DNA of 64,000 nt from Lithospermum erythrorhizon. Its lineage: Eukaryota > Streptophyta > Magnoliopsida > Boraginales > Boraginaceae. Below, one piece after another: positions 33,699 through 45,005 of this stretch; position 1 is the stretch's first letter; every line of letters starts with the position of its first letter. Made by a program: the position numbers and the translations under genes. The stretch is from assembly GCA_019722365.1 (NCBI GenBank), contig JADFUC010000985.1, forward strand, positions 278,887 to 342,886, given 5' to 3'. Under the pieces are notes generated by a model, which was not told where the DNA came from, did not search any database, and worked only from the letters and a program-made list of their open reading frames with translations.

Positions 33699-33733
33699 GA
33701 GATACCGAGATAGATCTCGGTATCTCTTTTTCT
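33699..33733. other. Perfect 12-bp hairpin followed by a T run
   Basis: GAGATACCGAGA, then TAGA, then TCTCGGTATCTC form a perfect 12-bp stem with a 4-base loop, followed at once by TTTTTCT. The shape is like an intrinsic or Pol III type terminator, but it may equally be a decayed transposon end. It lies just upstream of the Tat-like LTR. Confidence 0.6.
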
Positions 33734-33839
33734 ACAATTTTTGTCATATCAATTTATAGATAATGTGGAGTAGTGTTGAAATAGGAAGGAAGACGCCCTT
33801 TGGTGATCATCCTGAATGTTGAAATTTCTATTTAAAGAA

Positions 33840-34475
33840 GAAAAGTTGATCCTTCTCGTATGATGAAGCCAATCGAGCCCCAACTTTATGCCATGTCCGG
33901 TTCCATTAGAAGAACGCGGATGATAATCCCATAAATAAAAGGGCTGGTCCGGGATCGGCTCAAGACGATTAGGCCCCTCCAAAAATGGACCAGCATGATA
34001 GCAAGCCACCGAATAAATGGACTTGGACCACACGGATGGGCCAGAGTGCAAGGCCTCATACTAAAAGAGTTGAGCCGTCCGGCTCAGTAGGGGAGGAGAG
34101 AGTCGTTGGTGGATAACTACACCAACGAGCTCAATTGAGGAGGTAATTATGAGGAGAAATCAAGACCGTAATTACTCGACCTCTTAATGAGCCACGAATA
34201 ATCACCATCCGACAATAATGAAGCCATCAAGGCTCGACCAAGTAATGGTCCGGATAACTATAAAAGGTAAACCTTGAGGACAAATCAAGTAAGTTCACTT
34301 TGATACCCAAAAAGCCAAAAATCTCTCTTTTAGAAGTTAAACTCTTTCGATCATTTACTGACTTAATCGTCGGAGTTATTCTGGCCGACAACTGGTTGTT
34401 GTTTTGCAGGAGCTTCCATTTGGATCAAGGCGTATCGAAGCTCGACTTGGAGGATTTATGACCAAGCCGATCACC
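33840..34475 (+). repeat. Left LTR of a Tat-like Ty3/gypsy element
   Basis: This aligns with 35,370-35,663 continued at 40,672-40,972. Shared strings include GATAATCCCATAAATAAAAG, CACGGATGGGCCAGAGTGCA, ACTATAAAAGGTAAAC (TATA box, near 34,260) and ATCGTCGGAGT. The long AG-rich and GGGCC-containing sequence with a TATA box, and the lack of chromovirus ends, suggest the Tat/Retand side of Ty3/gypsy. Both outer limits are approximate because TG and CA ends could not be fixed. Confidence 0.65.
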
Positions 34476-35192
34476 GAAATCGGCACCGAATGGGGTTGTC
34501 TTGGCAATAGGCACGGCGCATGCCGTCTTTCTCCTGGTGAGCAGTACGAGCAACCCGGTAAGCAGCATCCCTCTCCTCCTCGGCCCTCTTCAGGTCCCGG
34601 GCCAGCAAGGAAAGGTCCCAGGGGTGGTGACTGGTCGTGGTCGCCTGGAGACGTAGGCCTTGAAGCTCCTGCTCCAAAGCTTCCATTTGAGGCGTTCTTA
34701 GGACAACTCCTCCCCCAGTTCCAGGGTTTACTGGTGGAGGGTGGAGTTTCCATCAGCAAGGGCTCCAGAAGCAAAAGCAGTCTTGGAAAAAGGAAAAAAA
34801 GAAAGGCAGTCAGTAATAGACACAAAGAAAGAAGAAAGGGGAAGAGGTGAGAGAGGCCTCGTAGGAGGCCTGGGACCAGGGGCCAGGCTTGTCACTCTTT
34901 GCACCACCCCCTGGTCCAGAAGGGGCAGAATTGCATCGTGGGTAGCGTTGTCAGGAGAAGGCATGGGGGACATGAGAGCCACGACTGGTCTCTCAGAAGA
35001 AAGAGGATAAGAAGGAGGAGATGGAGAAGGGGAGGCAAACTTCATGCCCCCTGTAGATTTCGACCTTTTGAGAGGAGGGCAAGGCCTCATTGTGGTAGTG
35101 CATTTAGTACGAACCATGAAGAAATGAAGTATCCTTTGTACGAAGATGTGCAAAAGTATGGATGAAGAGGGCCGCTTGCATGATCCTCTCAA
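34471..35192 (-). pseudogene. Antisense ORF inside the Tat-like element (aORF-like)
   Basis: On the strand opposite to the LTR orientation, a 154-codon frame (35,192-34,728) includes an internal Met followed by VRTKCTTTMRPCPPLKRSKS. It then runs into a Pro/Ser-rich stretch. It is followed, after a frame change, by 34,686-34,471, which encodes a coiled-coil-like segment (ARDLKRAEEERDAAYRVART). Tat-clade elements such as Retand are known to carry extra ORFs, including an antisense ORF near the 3' LTR. Position and orientation fit that, but homology is not shown. Sense-strand frames of 148 and 164 codons overlap and may be shadows. Confidence 0.4.
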
Positions 35193-35369
35193 ATTTATAG
35201 AGAGGAAGGGAGTCTTTTCAAATTCAAAAGGTTAGCGGTAAATGAAGAGAGAAGGGGACGCCTAAAAAGTTGTAGGCAATGATGGCAAGGTTATGAAATG
35301 GCAGCGACGACTCTTGGGAGGCAAAACGTCCCTAACATGAGCATCAAGGCATTAAGCTATGTTTGGTAT

Positions 35370-35663
35370 GCAAGACAGAAAAGACCCACCCATATTCATG
35401 ATCCGACCCATAGAAAATGGGCGGGTATGGGGGCAAATGATAATCCCATAAATAAAAGGGCTGGTCCAGGATCGGTCCAAGACGATTGGGCCCCTCCGCA
35501 AATGGACCAGGATGATAGCAAGCCACCAAATAAATGGACCTGGGCCACACGGATGGGCCAGAGTGCAAGGCCCCATACTAAAAGGGCTGAACAGCTCGGT
35601 GGGGGAGGAGAGAGCTATTGGCGGCTAACTGCACTAACGAGCTCAATTACGGATGTAATTATT
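35370..35663 (+). repeat. Right LTR of the Tat-like element, first part
   Basis: Aligned with 33,860-34,150 of the left LTR at roughly 85-90 percent identity over the best stretch, for example CAAGACGATTGGGCCCCTCC against CAAGACGATTAGGCCCCTCC. It stops exactly where LTR B begins (TGTAACGACCCGCC). Confidence 0.75.
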
Positions 35664-37542
35664 TGTAACGACCCGCCTCAGGTCGGCCGCCCTGAGGTTA
35701 GGCTCGCCGGCAACATGAACATCAGAGTTCACCATACAACCTGGACCAAAAGAATGAACGAAAAATACAACGTGACTATGCCCAGATGGTGATCTAAGAC
35801 AACAACAATTATTACACTTCACAATTCCATCAATCATACAAATCATATACAACACATTTTCTTAATACATGCTTTGACATAAAACAGTACACTCACGAAT
35901 CATTGAGATATCCTAGCCACCCAAATCTCGAATCACGATTTACTCCGACTCATCGCCACACCGATGAATGCCAATTTTCCAACAAACACATCGGGGTCCT
36001 CAAAATAGTATGAAGTGAAAGCTCGGGGAATACTTATATAATGTTTATATATAAACATGTAATATCGCATAGTCGTGTAATTATCATTATATTTTTATCA
36101 TAATTATTCATATCACTACCAACCTCTTATGATTCTCATAGTTTAATATCTTCGCCAATTTAATTATAATAAACTTGCCAAAATATTTCCATAATAATAG
36201 ATAACACTATAACATCAAATAGCTCAAATATATCACATAAGCAAATAATAACTCTATTTTGCCTCCTATTAGAGTCTACACCAATCTAATAGAAGAAAAA
36301 CGCCATCTCGTAGCCACTACACTAAGCAAACGAGGATAAAAAATACAACCTCCCGCTACCTCTACACCAAGTGTACGTGAATACACATCACAACCTCAGG
36401 ACACGCCATTCGCTGGGCTCTACACCAAGCAAACGAAGCACCAACAAACATAACTCTTCTCCTCATACTTCTACACCTAGTAGCTCCGACACACACCTCA
36501 ACCCGCAGTGAGGGACCAAAGAACCAACTAACCGAATAGTTCACATATAATCATATGACCGCCGATTCCATCAATACTGGAGTATAGGTCGTTTGATTCA
36601 ACAAATAACGACACACATGCCGTTGATTTTATCACCGCGATCCTACAGACTGCCGATTCTCAAGAATACCGGACATATCACATCATAAGTCACACGCAAA
36701 TCATATCCACTTCCATAATATGGCCATATCATAACATCATTTTAATACATAACCAATTCAATATCACTCAATAATCATCAATACCTCGATAATGTCTCAA
36801 TACATATATCTCATCATTTATTATCTTCGTGTCCGCATTCCTTTCATATATTACTATCCATTATGACTTCAAGTACAATAGACCCATTAACATATTCCTG
36901 ATACATATGTTATTATTTCAAGCTATTACCATCATGTAATTGATCAAGTTGTCATCATACTCCTATCAAAACATATCAATATCTCATGCTACAACCATAA
37001 GATTATACGATACACATATGAACAATATCTAATTTATATAACCCATCTCATGATAATGTTAATATCACCTTATTATTAACTCCTCATATCATATCTCACA
37101 ACTCAACATCATATCAACTTTCATAATCTTACCACATTCTATTATCATGTTATCTTGACATAACCTCATAAATCTCAACATCCTATATTCACATCAATAT
37201 CACAACAATTCATTTTCAGTATTTTCATCTCATCCTTTAATGTTATCCATCAAATGATTTATTTCTTTCTATTCATTACATTCATAAACCCATATAATCT
37301 CATTTAACAATTATTTTATAACATTAACTCTTTACACATATATAGTTATATCATAATATCTCAAATCTATAATATTCCAATATCTCATATGATATTCCAA
37401 CCTAGTTTCTCAATATAACCAATTAGTTCAATCAACCTATTCTCATATATTCTCTATACACGTGAAATACCCTATCACATTATATATCTACATCACACTT
37501 TACTAAATATCCTCTCAATAATTAACTTTCGATATATATAAT
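35664..37542 (-). repeat. Solo gypsy LTR B, first part
   Basis: Read on the minus strand, this is the 3' part of an LTR ending GAGGCGGGTCGTTACA at 35,664. The stretch 35,690-35,860 aligns closely with 60,533-60,690 of LTR D in the opposite orientation (shared AGTCACGTTGTATTTTTC and TTCATTCTTTTG). The flank TTATT (35,659-35,663) and the bases after the far end, TTAGT at 40,671, agree at four of five positions, fitting a 5-bp target duplication. LTR C interrupts it at 37,543. There is no internal element sequence, so B is a solo LTR. Confidence 0.7.
36270..36500. repeat. Degenerate tandem array inside LTR B
   Basis: Variants of TCTACACCAAGCAAACGA recur at about 36,275, 36,325, 36,360, 36,419 and 36,472, roughly 35-60 bases apart. 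A second pair, GACCGCCGATTCCATCAATA and GACTGCCGATTCTCAAGAAT, follows at 36,557 and 36,648. Such arrays are common in long gypsy LTRs and may hold transcription-factor sites. Confidence 0.6.
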
Positions 37543-40139
37543 CGTAATAACCCGTTAAAAAAAATTAAATTTTAAAATTTTCAGTCGGTGGCGGGACTGA
37601 GATAGTATAAATAATTTCGATGATAATATTATTTCGTCAATTATTTGAGCCGAATTACATTTATAAATTAGTAAGCATTACCGGGGAAAATTAGAGTTAA
37701 ATTAGATCGTTGTTTGCTCAAGCAACTCGATTTCCAGGACTTCGGGCACAAACTCCTCGTAGCGGTTTTTCTTGACTTAAGAGCTGTTATCTTCCAGTCC
37801 TATCACCAAAATCACAAAATATCTTCTTATTTTCTTCTTGTCGTCGAGATCCCTTGGAGCACCAAAATCAAAAATTTTCTTCCATTTCTTCATCACTTTG
37901 TTATTGGCAAAAGATCCTCAAGTCGATTATTAAGGTTTCCCAACGCCTTCCCTACGATTTCGAGGTAAGAAAATAGAGTTTTGGTTGATTTTCTCGTTGA
38001 CCTTTCGTTGACTTTTACATAATTCAATTTTACGTTGAAGTAGTTTTTTGCTTACGTATATGTCGATGAATTCATGATTTAAGGCCGTTTATGATGTTTC
38101 GTCGGGTTGACTTTTCTAGGTTTCGTTGACTTTGATCGAGCATTTTTATAAGACTTTAAACGTGTAAGTGAGCTTTTAATCGGGACCTTATCAGAAGTTG
38201 TCATGCGATGTTAAAATGGTGATTTAAAATTGATTAAAGGTGCTTAGGTTGAAAAGTGTTATTTTCAAGTCAGTTAATCTATATTTCGAGTATGCGTTTT
38301 GTCAATTATGGACTGGTGGTTAATTGTAATCACTTATGTTTCTCGATTTGAAATTTTAAAGTAATATGTGGAATTCTAAATGTAGATTTATCATTCAGGT
38401 CCTGACGCAGATTATTTATTCGTTATTTTATCCTTCATTTAGACCGCTTAGAAATAGTTCCACTAAGAGCTCCGGTAGCGTATCTCTTAATTTAACAGAA
38501 GAGGCTTTCGATTATACTTTCCTTATTTTCGCTAAAAGGCCGATCGTGGTAAAGTGGACAAGCACTGATCAGGTCCGTGGATGTTTTTGTGGTAGCCAAG
38601 CAGAAAGTAGTACTTATCTCACGGGCGCCACTTAATGTGTACTTACTTTAAATTACGTGAACATGTTATCGCGGGGTACGACATGCGAGAATGATATACA
38701 TGTAATTGTTTATATGATTTATGTGTGATTCATTTTAGCGAGCCATGATAGCGATTATGTGGTTATATTCTCGTGAAGCGTTGAAGATTGATTGAAGTGA
38801 AGTACAGCTGAACTCCCCAACTCTATATTTCGATTGGCCTTGTTTGCGACTGTATTTCTTTTGCATTTGCATTTTCATGTATTTTCTGCATGTACTTACG
38901 GCGAATACTGTATTTGACTTTAATGACATAGATGTTTTAGCTATGTGCTTGGATATTGCTCTGGGGAGTGAGTAGCTGGTTATTGAGAGGTGATGGTTTT
39001 CGTAGTTACGATGACTCGGGAGGCGACTTAAGTATCGCAAGATTTAATCCTGTATGATTGCGGTTGTGGACCTCCTTCCTCGGCGGCGATACGCTGACGC
39101 TATCGCCTTATACTTACGTATAAGAGCCGTATGACTCTTTTATCACTTTAATGGGCATTGTCGGTGTGGCCCTATACTAATGATGTATTCCTGGCAAATT
39201 ACCAGATAGAAATGCATGAAGCTCCTACATTGGCCGTGTGTATCAAGGTTCCTTATACTACGGTATAATGCTATGGCTCTCATTCCTTATACTGTAAAGT
39301 AAGAGGAGGTGGTTATTAGCGGTTGATCCATTCTCAAGTAGTAGACTTGGATTGAGTATATGCACATTGGGGAAAGCGGGTATATTCAGGAGATACGGTA
39401 GACAAGCGCTAATTGTGAGTTATAATGCTTGTCGAGTCTCTATGATTGCTATTCGGGCGCTTGTGTGTCTTATCGAGACCCTTCTATTATATCTGACATG
39501 TTATGCCTCGAGACCTTCTTTTTTGGAATATTATTGTATGACTTTACAAGAACCCGATACATATATACGTAATTTATTCATGTCGGCTATTATAATATCA
39601 GTTTCTCTCTCGCTCGTATGGTAAGTTCACCCCGTGTTTGTTCACTAAGCTTCTCGCAGCCTTACACCCCTTTTCGCCATGTGGCTGCATTTTCTATTTC
39701 AGGCCAGGCCGACAAGCGGCCGCTGAGCCAAGAGGTCATTGAGAGTTTTAAAGTGGTTCGAGTGGCTGTGTGAGATCGGGTGACAGATGATCTCATACCA
39801 TTTTTGATGCGGTTGTCAATCTGCTTTTGGATTGTTGTACTTTTATTTTCAAACATTGTCTTCGTCGACGCTTGTCACTTTGTACTGAAAATAAGATTTA
39901 TTCTTTCAAGGCTCACGCAGATATCAAGTATCGATATGTTGTATATATATGGAGCTGTTGGTTAGATATCACCCGATGGATTTGTAAAATTTTAAACCGT
40001 TATTATTTTGAGAATATTAATGGAAATCAAATTTTTGATGAAACGAGTAGTTTTTAAACCGAGTCGCCCATCGGCTCGTGACTCGTACCCGATTATAATG
40101 ATTCTCACCTTCGGCGGCCGACTGGGGCGGATCGCTACA
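37543..40139 (+). repeat. Solo gypsy LTR C nested in LTR B
   Basis: About 2.6 kb. The start is CGTAATAACCCG (first base changed from the usual T), and the end is GGGGCGGATCGCTACA. It has LTR-like parts: a leader ending in a splice-donor-like GAGGTAAGAAA (37,963), a middle with short hairpins, and a GC-rich terminal block CGGCGGCCGAC near 40,115. Flanks TATAA (37,537-37,541) and TATAC (40,140-40,144) are compatible with a target duplication. No primer site follows. LTR B sequence continues on the other side. Open frames within it show no pol motif. Confidence 0.7.
39105..39310. repeat. Repeated short hairpins inside LTR C
   Basis: CTTATACTTACGTATAAG (7-bp arms) at about 39,108 is followed by related ones: CCTATACTAATGATGTAT near 39,171, TTATACTACGGTATAA near 39,253 and CCTTATACTGTAAAG near 39,285. 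They look like decayed tandem copies of a hairpin unit. Confidence 0.5.
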
Positions 40140-40671
40140 TATACTACCTTATTAATTATCATATCAACATACTTGTACATTTCTATTCAATTTATTACCA
40201 ACCTGTAATATACATATTCATAATGATGCATGTATTATAAACTCAAAGGATAGGGAGTACTCACCGCTAGTCAAGCCAAATATCAACAACTTTACTACTT
40301 CAATCACCTATTCGATATCCACCTTTTACTGGAACTCGAAGCAACTTTGATTATGATTTATGAGAATAACACAAAAGGAAGAAAAATTTTGGTGGTTATG
40401 GGGAGCGTGGAGTTCGCCAAGAGGGAGATAAATGGTTGTGTTTTGCTTGCTTTGATATAAATAGATATGAGATCAAGCAAATTTCAAGCAGTTAAAATAA
40501 AGTAAAGACGGTGGCATTAAGCAAGTAGTGAGGTGTCAAGACGAGGCCAGGTTGTTTTCAGTTGTGAGAAAAGACGAGTAGTATTTAACTATACACTTAG
40601 TTCAGGCCGAGTTTGTTTTAAGTAGAGCAATACTCAATTATTACTTAAATCATAAAAATTCGAAAGTTACT
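40140..40671 (-). repeat. Solo gypsy LTR B, second part (LTR 5' end)
   Basis: On the minus strand this gives the beginning of the LTR: a TATA-like CTATTTATATC (near 40,460) and a leader running into GTGAGTACTCCC. The segment CTTGACACCTCACTACTTGC near 40,545-40,526 aligns with CTTGACACCTCCTACTGC at 58,697 in LTR D. Together with 35,664-37,542 it makes an LTR of about 2.4 kb. Confidence 0.65.
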
Positions 40672-40972
40672 TAGTATGAGTATCAATCAAGACTGAATTA
40701 CCGAATTTAATAGCCATGAATAATTACCATCCGACAATAATGGAGCCATCAAGGTCAATGAATTGTTCGTGATAACTATAAAAGGTAAACTTTGAGGACA
40801 AATAGCAAATTCACTTTCTGAGTACCCAAAACTCTTTGCCAAACTCTTCGATCCTTTAATCGACTCGATCGTCGGAGTATCATCGACAACCCATTCTATT
40901 TCGGCAGAGCTTACATCGGATCGGGCGCGCATCGGCTCGACTGGAGGATTCGCGGATCAAAGCCCATCACAA
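40672..40972 (+). repeat. Right LTR of the Tat-like element, second part
   Basis: This resumes the alignment to the left LTR at 34,160-34,475: CATCCGACAATAATGGAGCC, ACTATAAAAGGTAAAC, GATCGTCGGAGTATCAT and GGCTCGACTGGAGGATT. The right limit is where similarity ends. Confidence 0.75.
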
Positions 40973-41039
40973 ATCGAATTTATCATCGAACAACTTGTTT
41001 GAAGCTGGTTTCATTCATACTAAGTTGGCAACCCAAAGA

Positions 41040-41800
41040 GAATAAAAAAGAAGGAGCTAAAAAATATTGCTTTGAGTCTAGTTTTTTAAAAATAGGAAAA
41101 CAAGAAAATCTTGAATGGAAGACATGGAAGGTTTTAAATTCAAATTAGACCAAATATAGAGAATGAAAGGACACTCAAAGAAAAGATGTTGGCAATTTTC
41201 ATAATTTATCAAGCAAAGACAGCAGTTAGTATTAATGTTATTTTAGTTTTCCATGATAAAAATCAATAAGAGTAACCCGTCGGTATGAGTTTCCATTTTT
41301 TTTTTAGGAAACGGGCAGCTCAAAGTTTATTCCAAGTCCGAGCCTGGTACGATGTCGGAGGAGGGTTACATAATGAGAGTTTAGTGATATTGTTGTATAG
41401 ATCCTTCGAATGAAAAGTATCTTTGGGCCAAATTTTTTCATCTTCTTCTCCCGATGGAATAATTTTGAGACTGTGTAAACACAAAGAAAGGGAAAATAGA
41501 TTTGAAAGCCAAGTGCCTGAATGAAGTCGAAGTTGATGGTAAGTTCTAAAACATGCTCGGGATAATCTCCGACATGTCGAGGAGTCAGAAGACTCATCTA
41601 AATTAACGGGTCGGGTCCCGAAGCCAATTGTCTTTCCAAATATCACGGAATACCATCACTAACGCTTCAAAGCATGTATTCCTAGATACATATGATGTCA
41701 GAGTGAAGACTCTTCCAAGTCCATATGAAGAATTTGGTTTCTTACAACGGCGAACAGCTGGTTCGGAAAGTATTTTGATTTGAATGCTATACATCAGATG
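41040..41800 (-). pseudogene. LINE (L1-clade) ORF2 C-terminal remnant
   Basis: Read on the minus strand, the segment shows the order typical of plant LINE ORF2 after the reverse transcriptase. First is FRDIWKDNWLRDPTR (near 41,650-41,607), like the GxxIxIWKDNWL motif. Then comes IPSGEEDEKIWPKD (near 41,460-41,420), then TWNKL, and last a zf-RVT finger near 41,240-41,160 (CCLCLINYENCQHLFFECPF). The LINE copies itself by target-primed reverse transcription. The RT and endonuclease parts are absent, as expected for a 5'-truncated copy. Three frames are used, so it is broken. Confidence 0.75.
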
Positions 41801-42008
41801 GGATTTGGATGTTGAGAAGGCACAACTATTATATGAGTTTAGTGTTGATACGGCATGTGTTTAATCCAAGATCACCTTTACTTGTTGATTAAGTATTATT
41901 ATCTTAAAAGAGTTTAAATCCAAGACCACCTTTACTATACCCAATACCCGACTCTAAGTTTATTTATAAAACCTGATACCCAACCGGACGTTTAAAACTT
42001 GCAACATT
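41801..42008. other. Short spacer
   Basis: No feature except a near-duplicate phrase, CCAAGATCACCTTTACTTG and CCAAGACCACCTTTACTAT, at about 41,868 and 41,922. Confidence 0.4.
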
Positions 42009-42266
42009 CTCCCTCCGTTCCTCTTTACTTGTCTTTCTAGCCTTAATTTTTTATTTCAAAATACTTGTCTTTCTAGCATAGAAAATTGAATTTCTACATT
42101 TTCAATATACTTTTTGACTACTTTTTCTTATTAAATTATCAACCAACCAATTATAGCTTCTTCAATTAATTAATATTTTTATTTTCAATATACTTTTGAC
42201 TACTTTTTAGTTTTCCTAATCTATATGCAAATAACTAGAAACACAATTAAAAGGGAACGGAGGGAG
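42009..42266. mobile_element. Stowaway (Tc1/mariner) MITE, 258 bp
   Basis: It starts CTCCCTCCGTTCC and ends GGAACGGAGGGAG, the standard Stowaway inverted repeat, followed by TA on the right (the left flank is TT). The inside repeats CTTGTCTTTCTAGC and TTTTGACTACTTTTT. It is AT-rich and noncoding. Confidence 0.85.
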
Positions 42267-45003
42267 TATTACAAAACCCGAACCTAATCCAAGAAACCAA
42301 TTGGTAAAGGTTCTATCAGTGGGTAGTTTGTTGTTGATAATGAATATTGGATAATTAGCAAACGTATGTTGGCTTGTGTTAATATTTCAAAATCTGGGTG
42401 TTGCTTTTACGAAAAGTTGAAACAACCCACCTGTTATCAGTTGTGTGCTCTAGTAGCGTATGGTGGACGAGTTTTTTTTTCTAGAAATTGCCTTACCTTG
42501 CAGACGTTGGATATTATATTTATATAAGGATTTTGTCATTTTGTTTACACTATTTTTGTACAAGGAAAGATTTGATTGACAACATATTTTAAGATTCATG
42601 CAATTTGATGCAAAGGAAAGATTGCTTGCGTGATTGTATTTGTGTGATATGGAAAGTATTTTTGATTGATTTACTTTCAATGCGTGAAGGATTGTGTGAC
42701 TGGGCCTACATCTACTTAAGCACCTCATTGCTAATATGCAGAGTTGTAGACAGATGACTTCAATTGTATATTTTATTATCTTGAGAGTGATATAAAGAAA
42801 AGAGAGAATCTATTTGTAGTAGGCTGAATATACTGAACTATTATATAAAGCTCGATTATTAAGATGTAGAATTGTTGTTAACATTCTGTTTCAATAATTT
42901 ATTATTATTTATCATTAAATCGACTATTAATATCATTATCAAATTATTCGATTTTATCTCTAAGAAATCACATGACTAAAAAAGATAATTTTAAATTTTA
43001 ATGATCTCAATATATAAAATTCACATAATATGGAATTGAATTAGTAATAATAATAATTTACTCAAATCATATGGTTATTTAACTAATACTCCAATAATAA
43101 AAATAGTTCTACATAATAAGAAATAATAATAATAATAATAATAATAATACTAGTTCTACATAAAACGCATATTATTTAACTAAAGACAAATTATTAAAAG
43201 ATTGAAACGATATACGCATTTATAAACCATAATACGAAAAGGAGTAATAAATTAATAATATATAAATATGAGATTATTTTCAGAATTGAATCATGAAAGA
43301 CATGCAACATTAAACAAAATAATTGTGTTATTCAAATGTATACATTTTGAATCATTGAACATGCACTGGAGATTAATAAACAGTTGATTAAAAAAGTAGG
43401 ATGCATGAAATTATAAAGTATATATATACAATGATATAATGACATCTCAAACCAGACGACAGAGCCAGATTCCATTCTAATTGAGCAATCTTACGTATAC
43501 AAGAGGCTACGAGTACTTACAGTACTTCCATATTAATACTTATTGTTTTAATAAATATAAAAGTTATATCATTAGATCTGCCAAAATAGTTTCATAATAT
43601 TATTTTCTTATAATTTTTGAACATATACGAAGCTGAATTGATAACAAAGCCTCCTCAATATACTAAAGTTTCGTTAAATAAAAAAACTTATTTAATAAGT
43701 AGCTAATTAATATTGTGAACTCCTAACTTTGCATTTGTGATGTAAAGTTAATTTAAGAATTAATAAAAGGAAGAACACAACCTTTATTCACACTTTTATA
43801 GTATTAAGGCACTAATGATGCACATCATTATCTAATTTCCTTTAACATTTTAACAATTTAAGCTCATATAATAAGCGATCTAAATCTTGAGTAAGGACAA
43901 AAACACTACTACACATTAAAAAGGTTGGAGAGTTGTGACAAATATGAGTGAGCATTACATTGTGTCCCTATCTTGCGTGTGATAGGACCCTAATAAGAAA
44001 CAAATAATTTAGAGAATGACAATTCAAGTAAATACAAAAATCATTGAGGTTTGATTTGAAATAATGAGAGAAAAATAAGTATAGAAGAATGTGTATATGA
44101 TTGAGGAGCCCATTAGGATAATAAATTTTGAGCTTAATAAGGTCATATGTTACCCTTTTAAGTTATTAATTGGTTTTAAGATGTAATTTTATATTTTTAA
44201 TATTCCATATAATTTTTCTATTTTCTGCTTTTAAGTCCAAAATAAAAGTGATAAATGCATACTATAAACATTTAATATTTCTAAAATATTGTTGTGAGAT
44301 ATTCCATAGATAGAGTAATTACTTTTTATTTAACTTTTCCTTTTTTTTTTTTTTTTTTGCATTTATACATGACAAGTTGACTTGATCGATTTAATAATAA
44401 TTATATTCTCATAACATATGTATTGAAATTGCTATCCGTTTGCTAAGCTAACATTTTTGCAAGCCAAATATATATTACCGACTTTATACATACCCTTTAG
44501 TTTATTACCCGCAAAAAAAAGGACTCAGTTCCTCTATAGATACTTTATTTGATAGGGACGACAATTTGACAAAATTATGTTTCCTTTTATTATTCTTAAA
44601 AGATTGTAAATTTTAAATTTTGAAGAGGTAAAATTTATAAATAAATAAATAAAAAATTATTTTTGAATATGTTATACGTTATAATTCTTGTGTTGTATTA
44701 ATTTTGTAAAATATATTATAATGTTATATTAATTTCTTTTCGGAAAATGCTATAACAATGTCAATATTTGAAACTGCTATGAAAAATGTCTTGCAAAAAT
44801 TCAATTAAAGATGTCTTATGGAAATATTGGTATAAAATGGATAGAGAAACAATCAAACTTTTAGTAATAAAAATAACATTAAATGATTTAAATCGATCTG
44901 CTCAACTTACCATGTATAAATGTAACTAAAGAAAGGAATGGTTTGAAGATAATAATTGCATGTAACCTAGAATATATATCTCTCAACAATGATTGGAAAA
45001 CAT
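42267..45003. other. AT-rich spacer with microsatellite
   Basis: No gene. An (AAT)n run of about nine units lies at 43,122-43,149, and a T18 tract at about 44,342. A minus-strand frame of 92 codons at 42,450-42,728 shows no motif. Confidence 0.5.
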
Positions 45004-45005
45004 TA

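Larger units (their letters stand above)
33840..40972 (+). mobile_element. Short Tat-like LTR element disrupted by nested LTR insertions
   Basis: Two LTR copies in direct orientation flank only about 0.9 kb of internal sequence (34,476-35,369). That region has no gag, RT or integrase, so the element is an internally deleted or non-autonomous form. Its right LTR is interrupted at 35,663/35,664 by solo LTR B and resumes at about 40,672. Sequence on the two sides, ...GGATGTAATTAT and TATGAG..ATCAAGACTGAA, is continuous in the left LTR (GGAGGTAATTATGAGGAGAA). Confidence 0.65.

Noticed and set aside
34404..35165. Plus-strand frames of 148, 89 and 88 codons in the Tat-like element
   Set aside because: They mirror the antisense ORF region. 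Composition (Gly/Arg/Lys runs) reflects the opposite Pro/Ser-rich strand, and no gag motif is present.
35298..35792. 164-codon plus-strand frame
   Set aside because: It runs from the Tat-like LTR across the junction into LTR B, so it is an accident of the insertion.
38366..38635. 89-codon plus-strand frame in LTR C
   Set aside because: It is internal to a solo LTR, with no motif and no support from the related LTRs.
41304..41646. Two overlapping minus-strand frames as separate genes
   Set aside because: They are frame pieces of one LINE ORF2 C-terminus and were merged.
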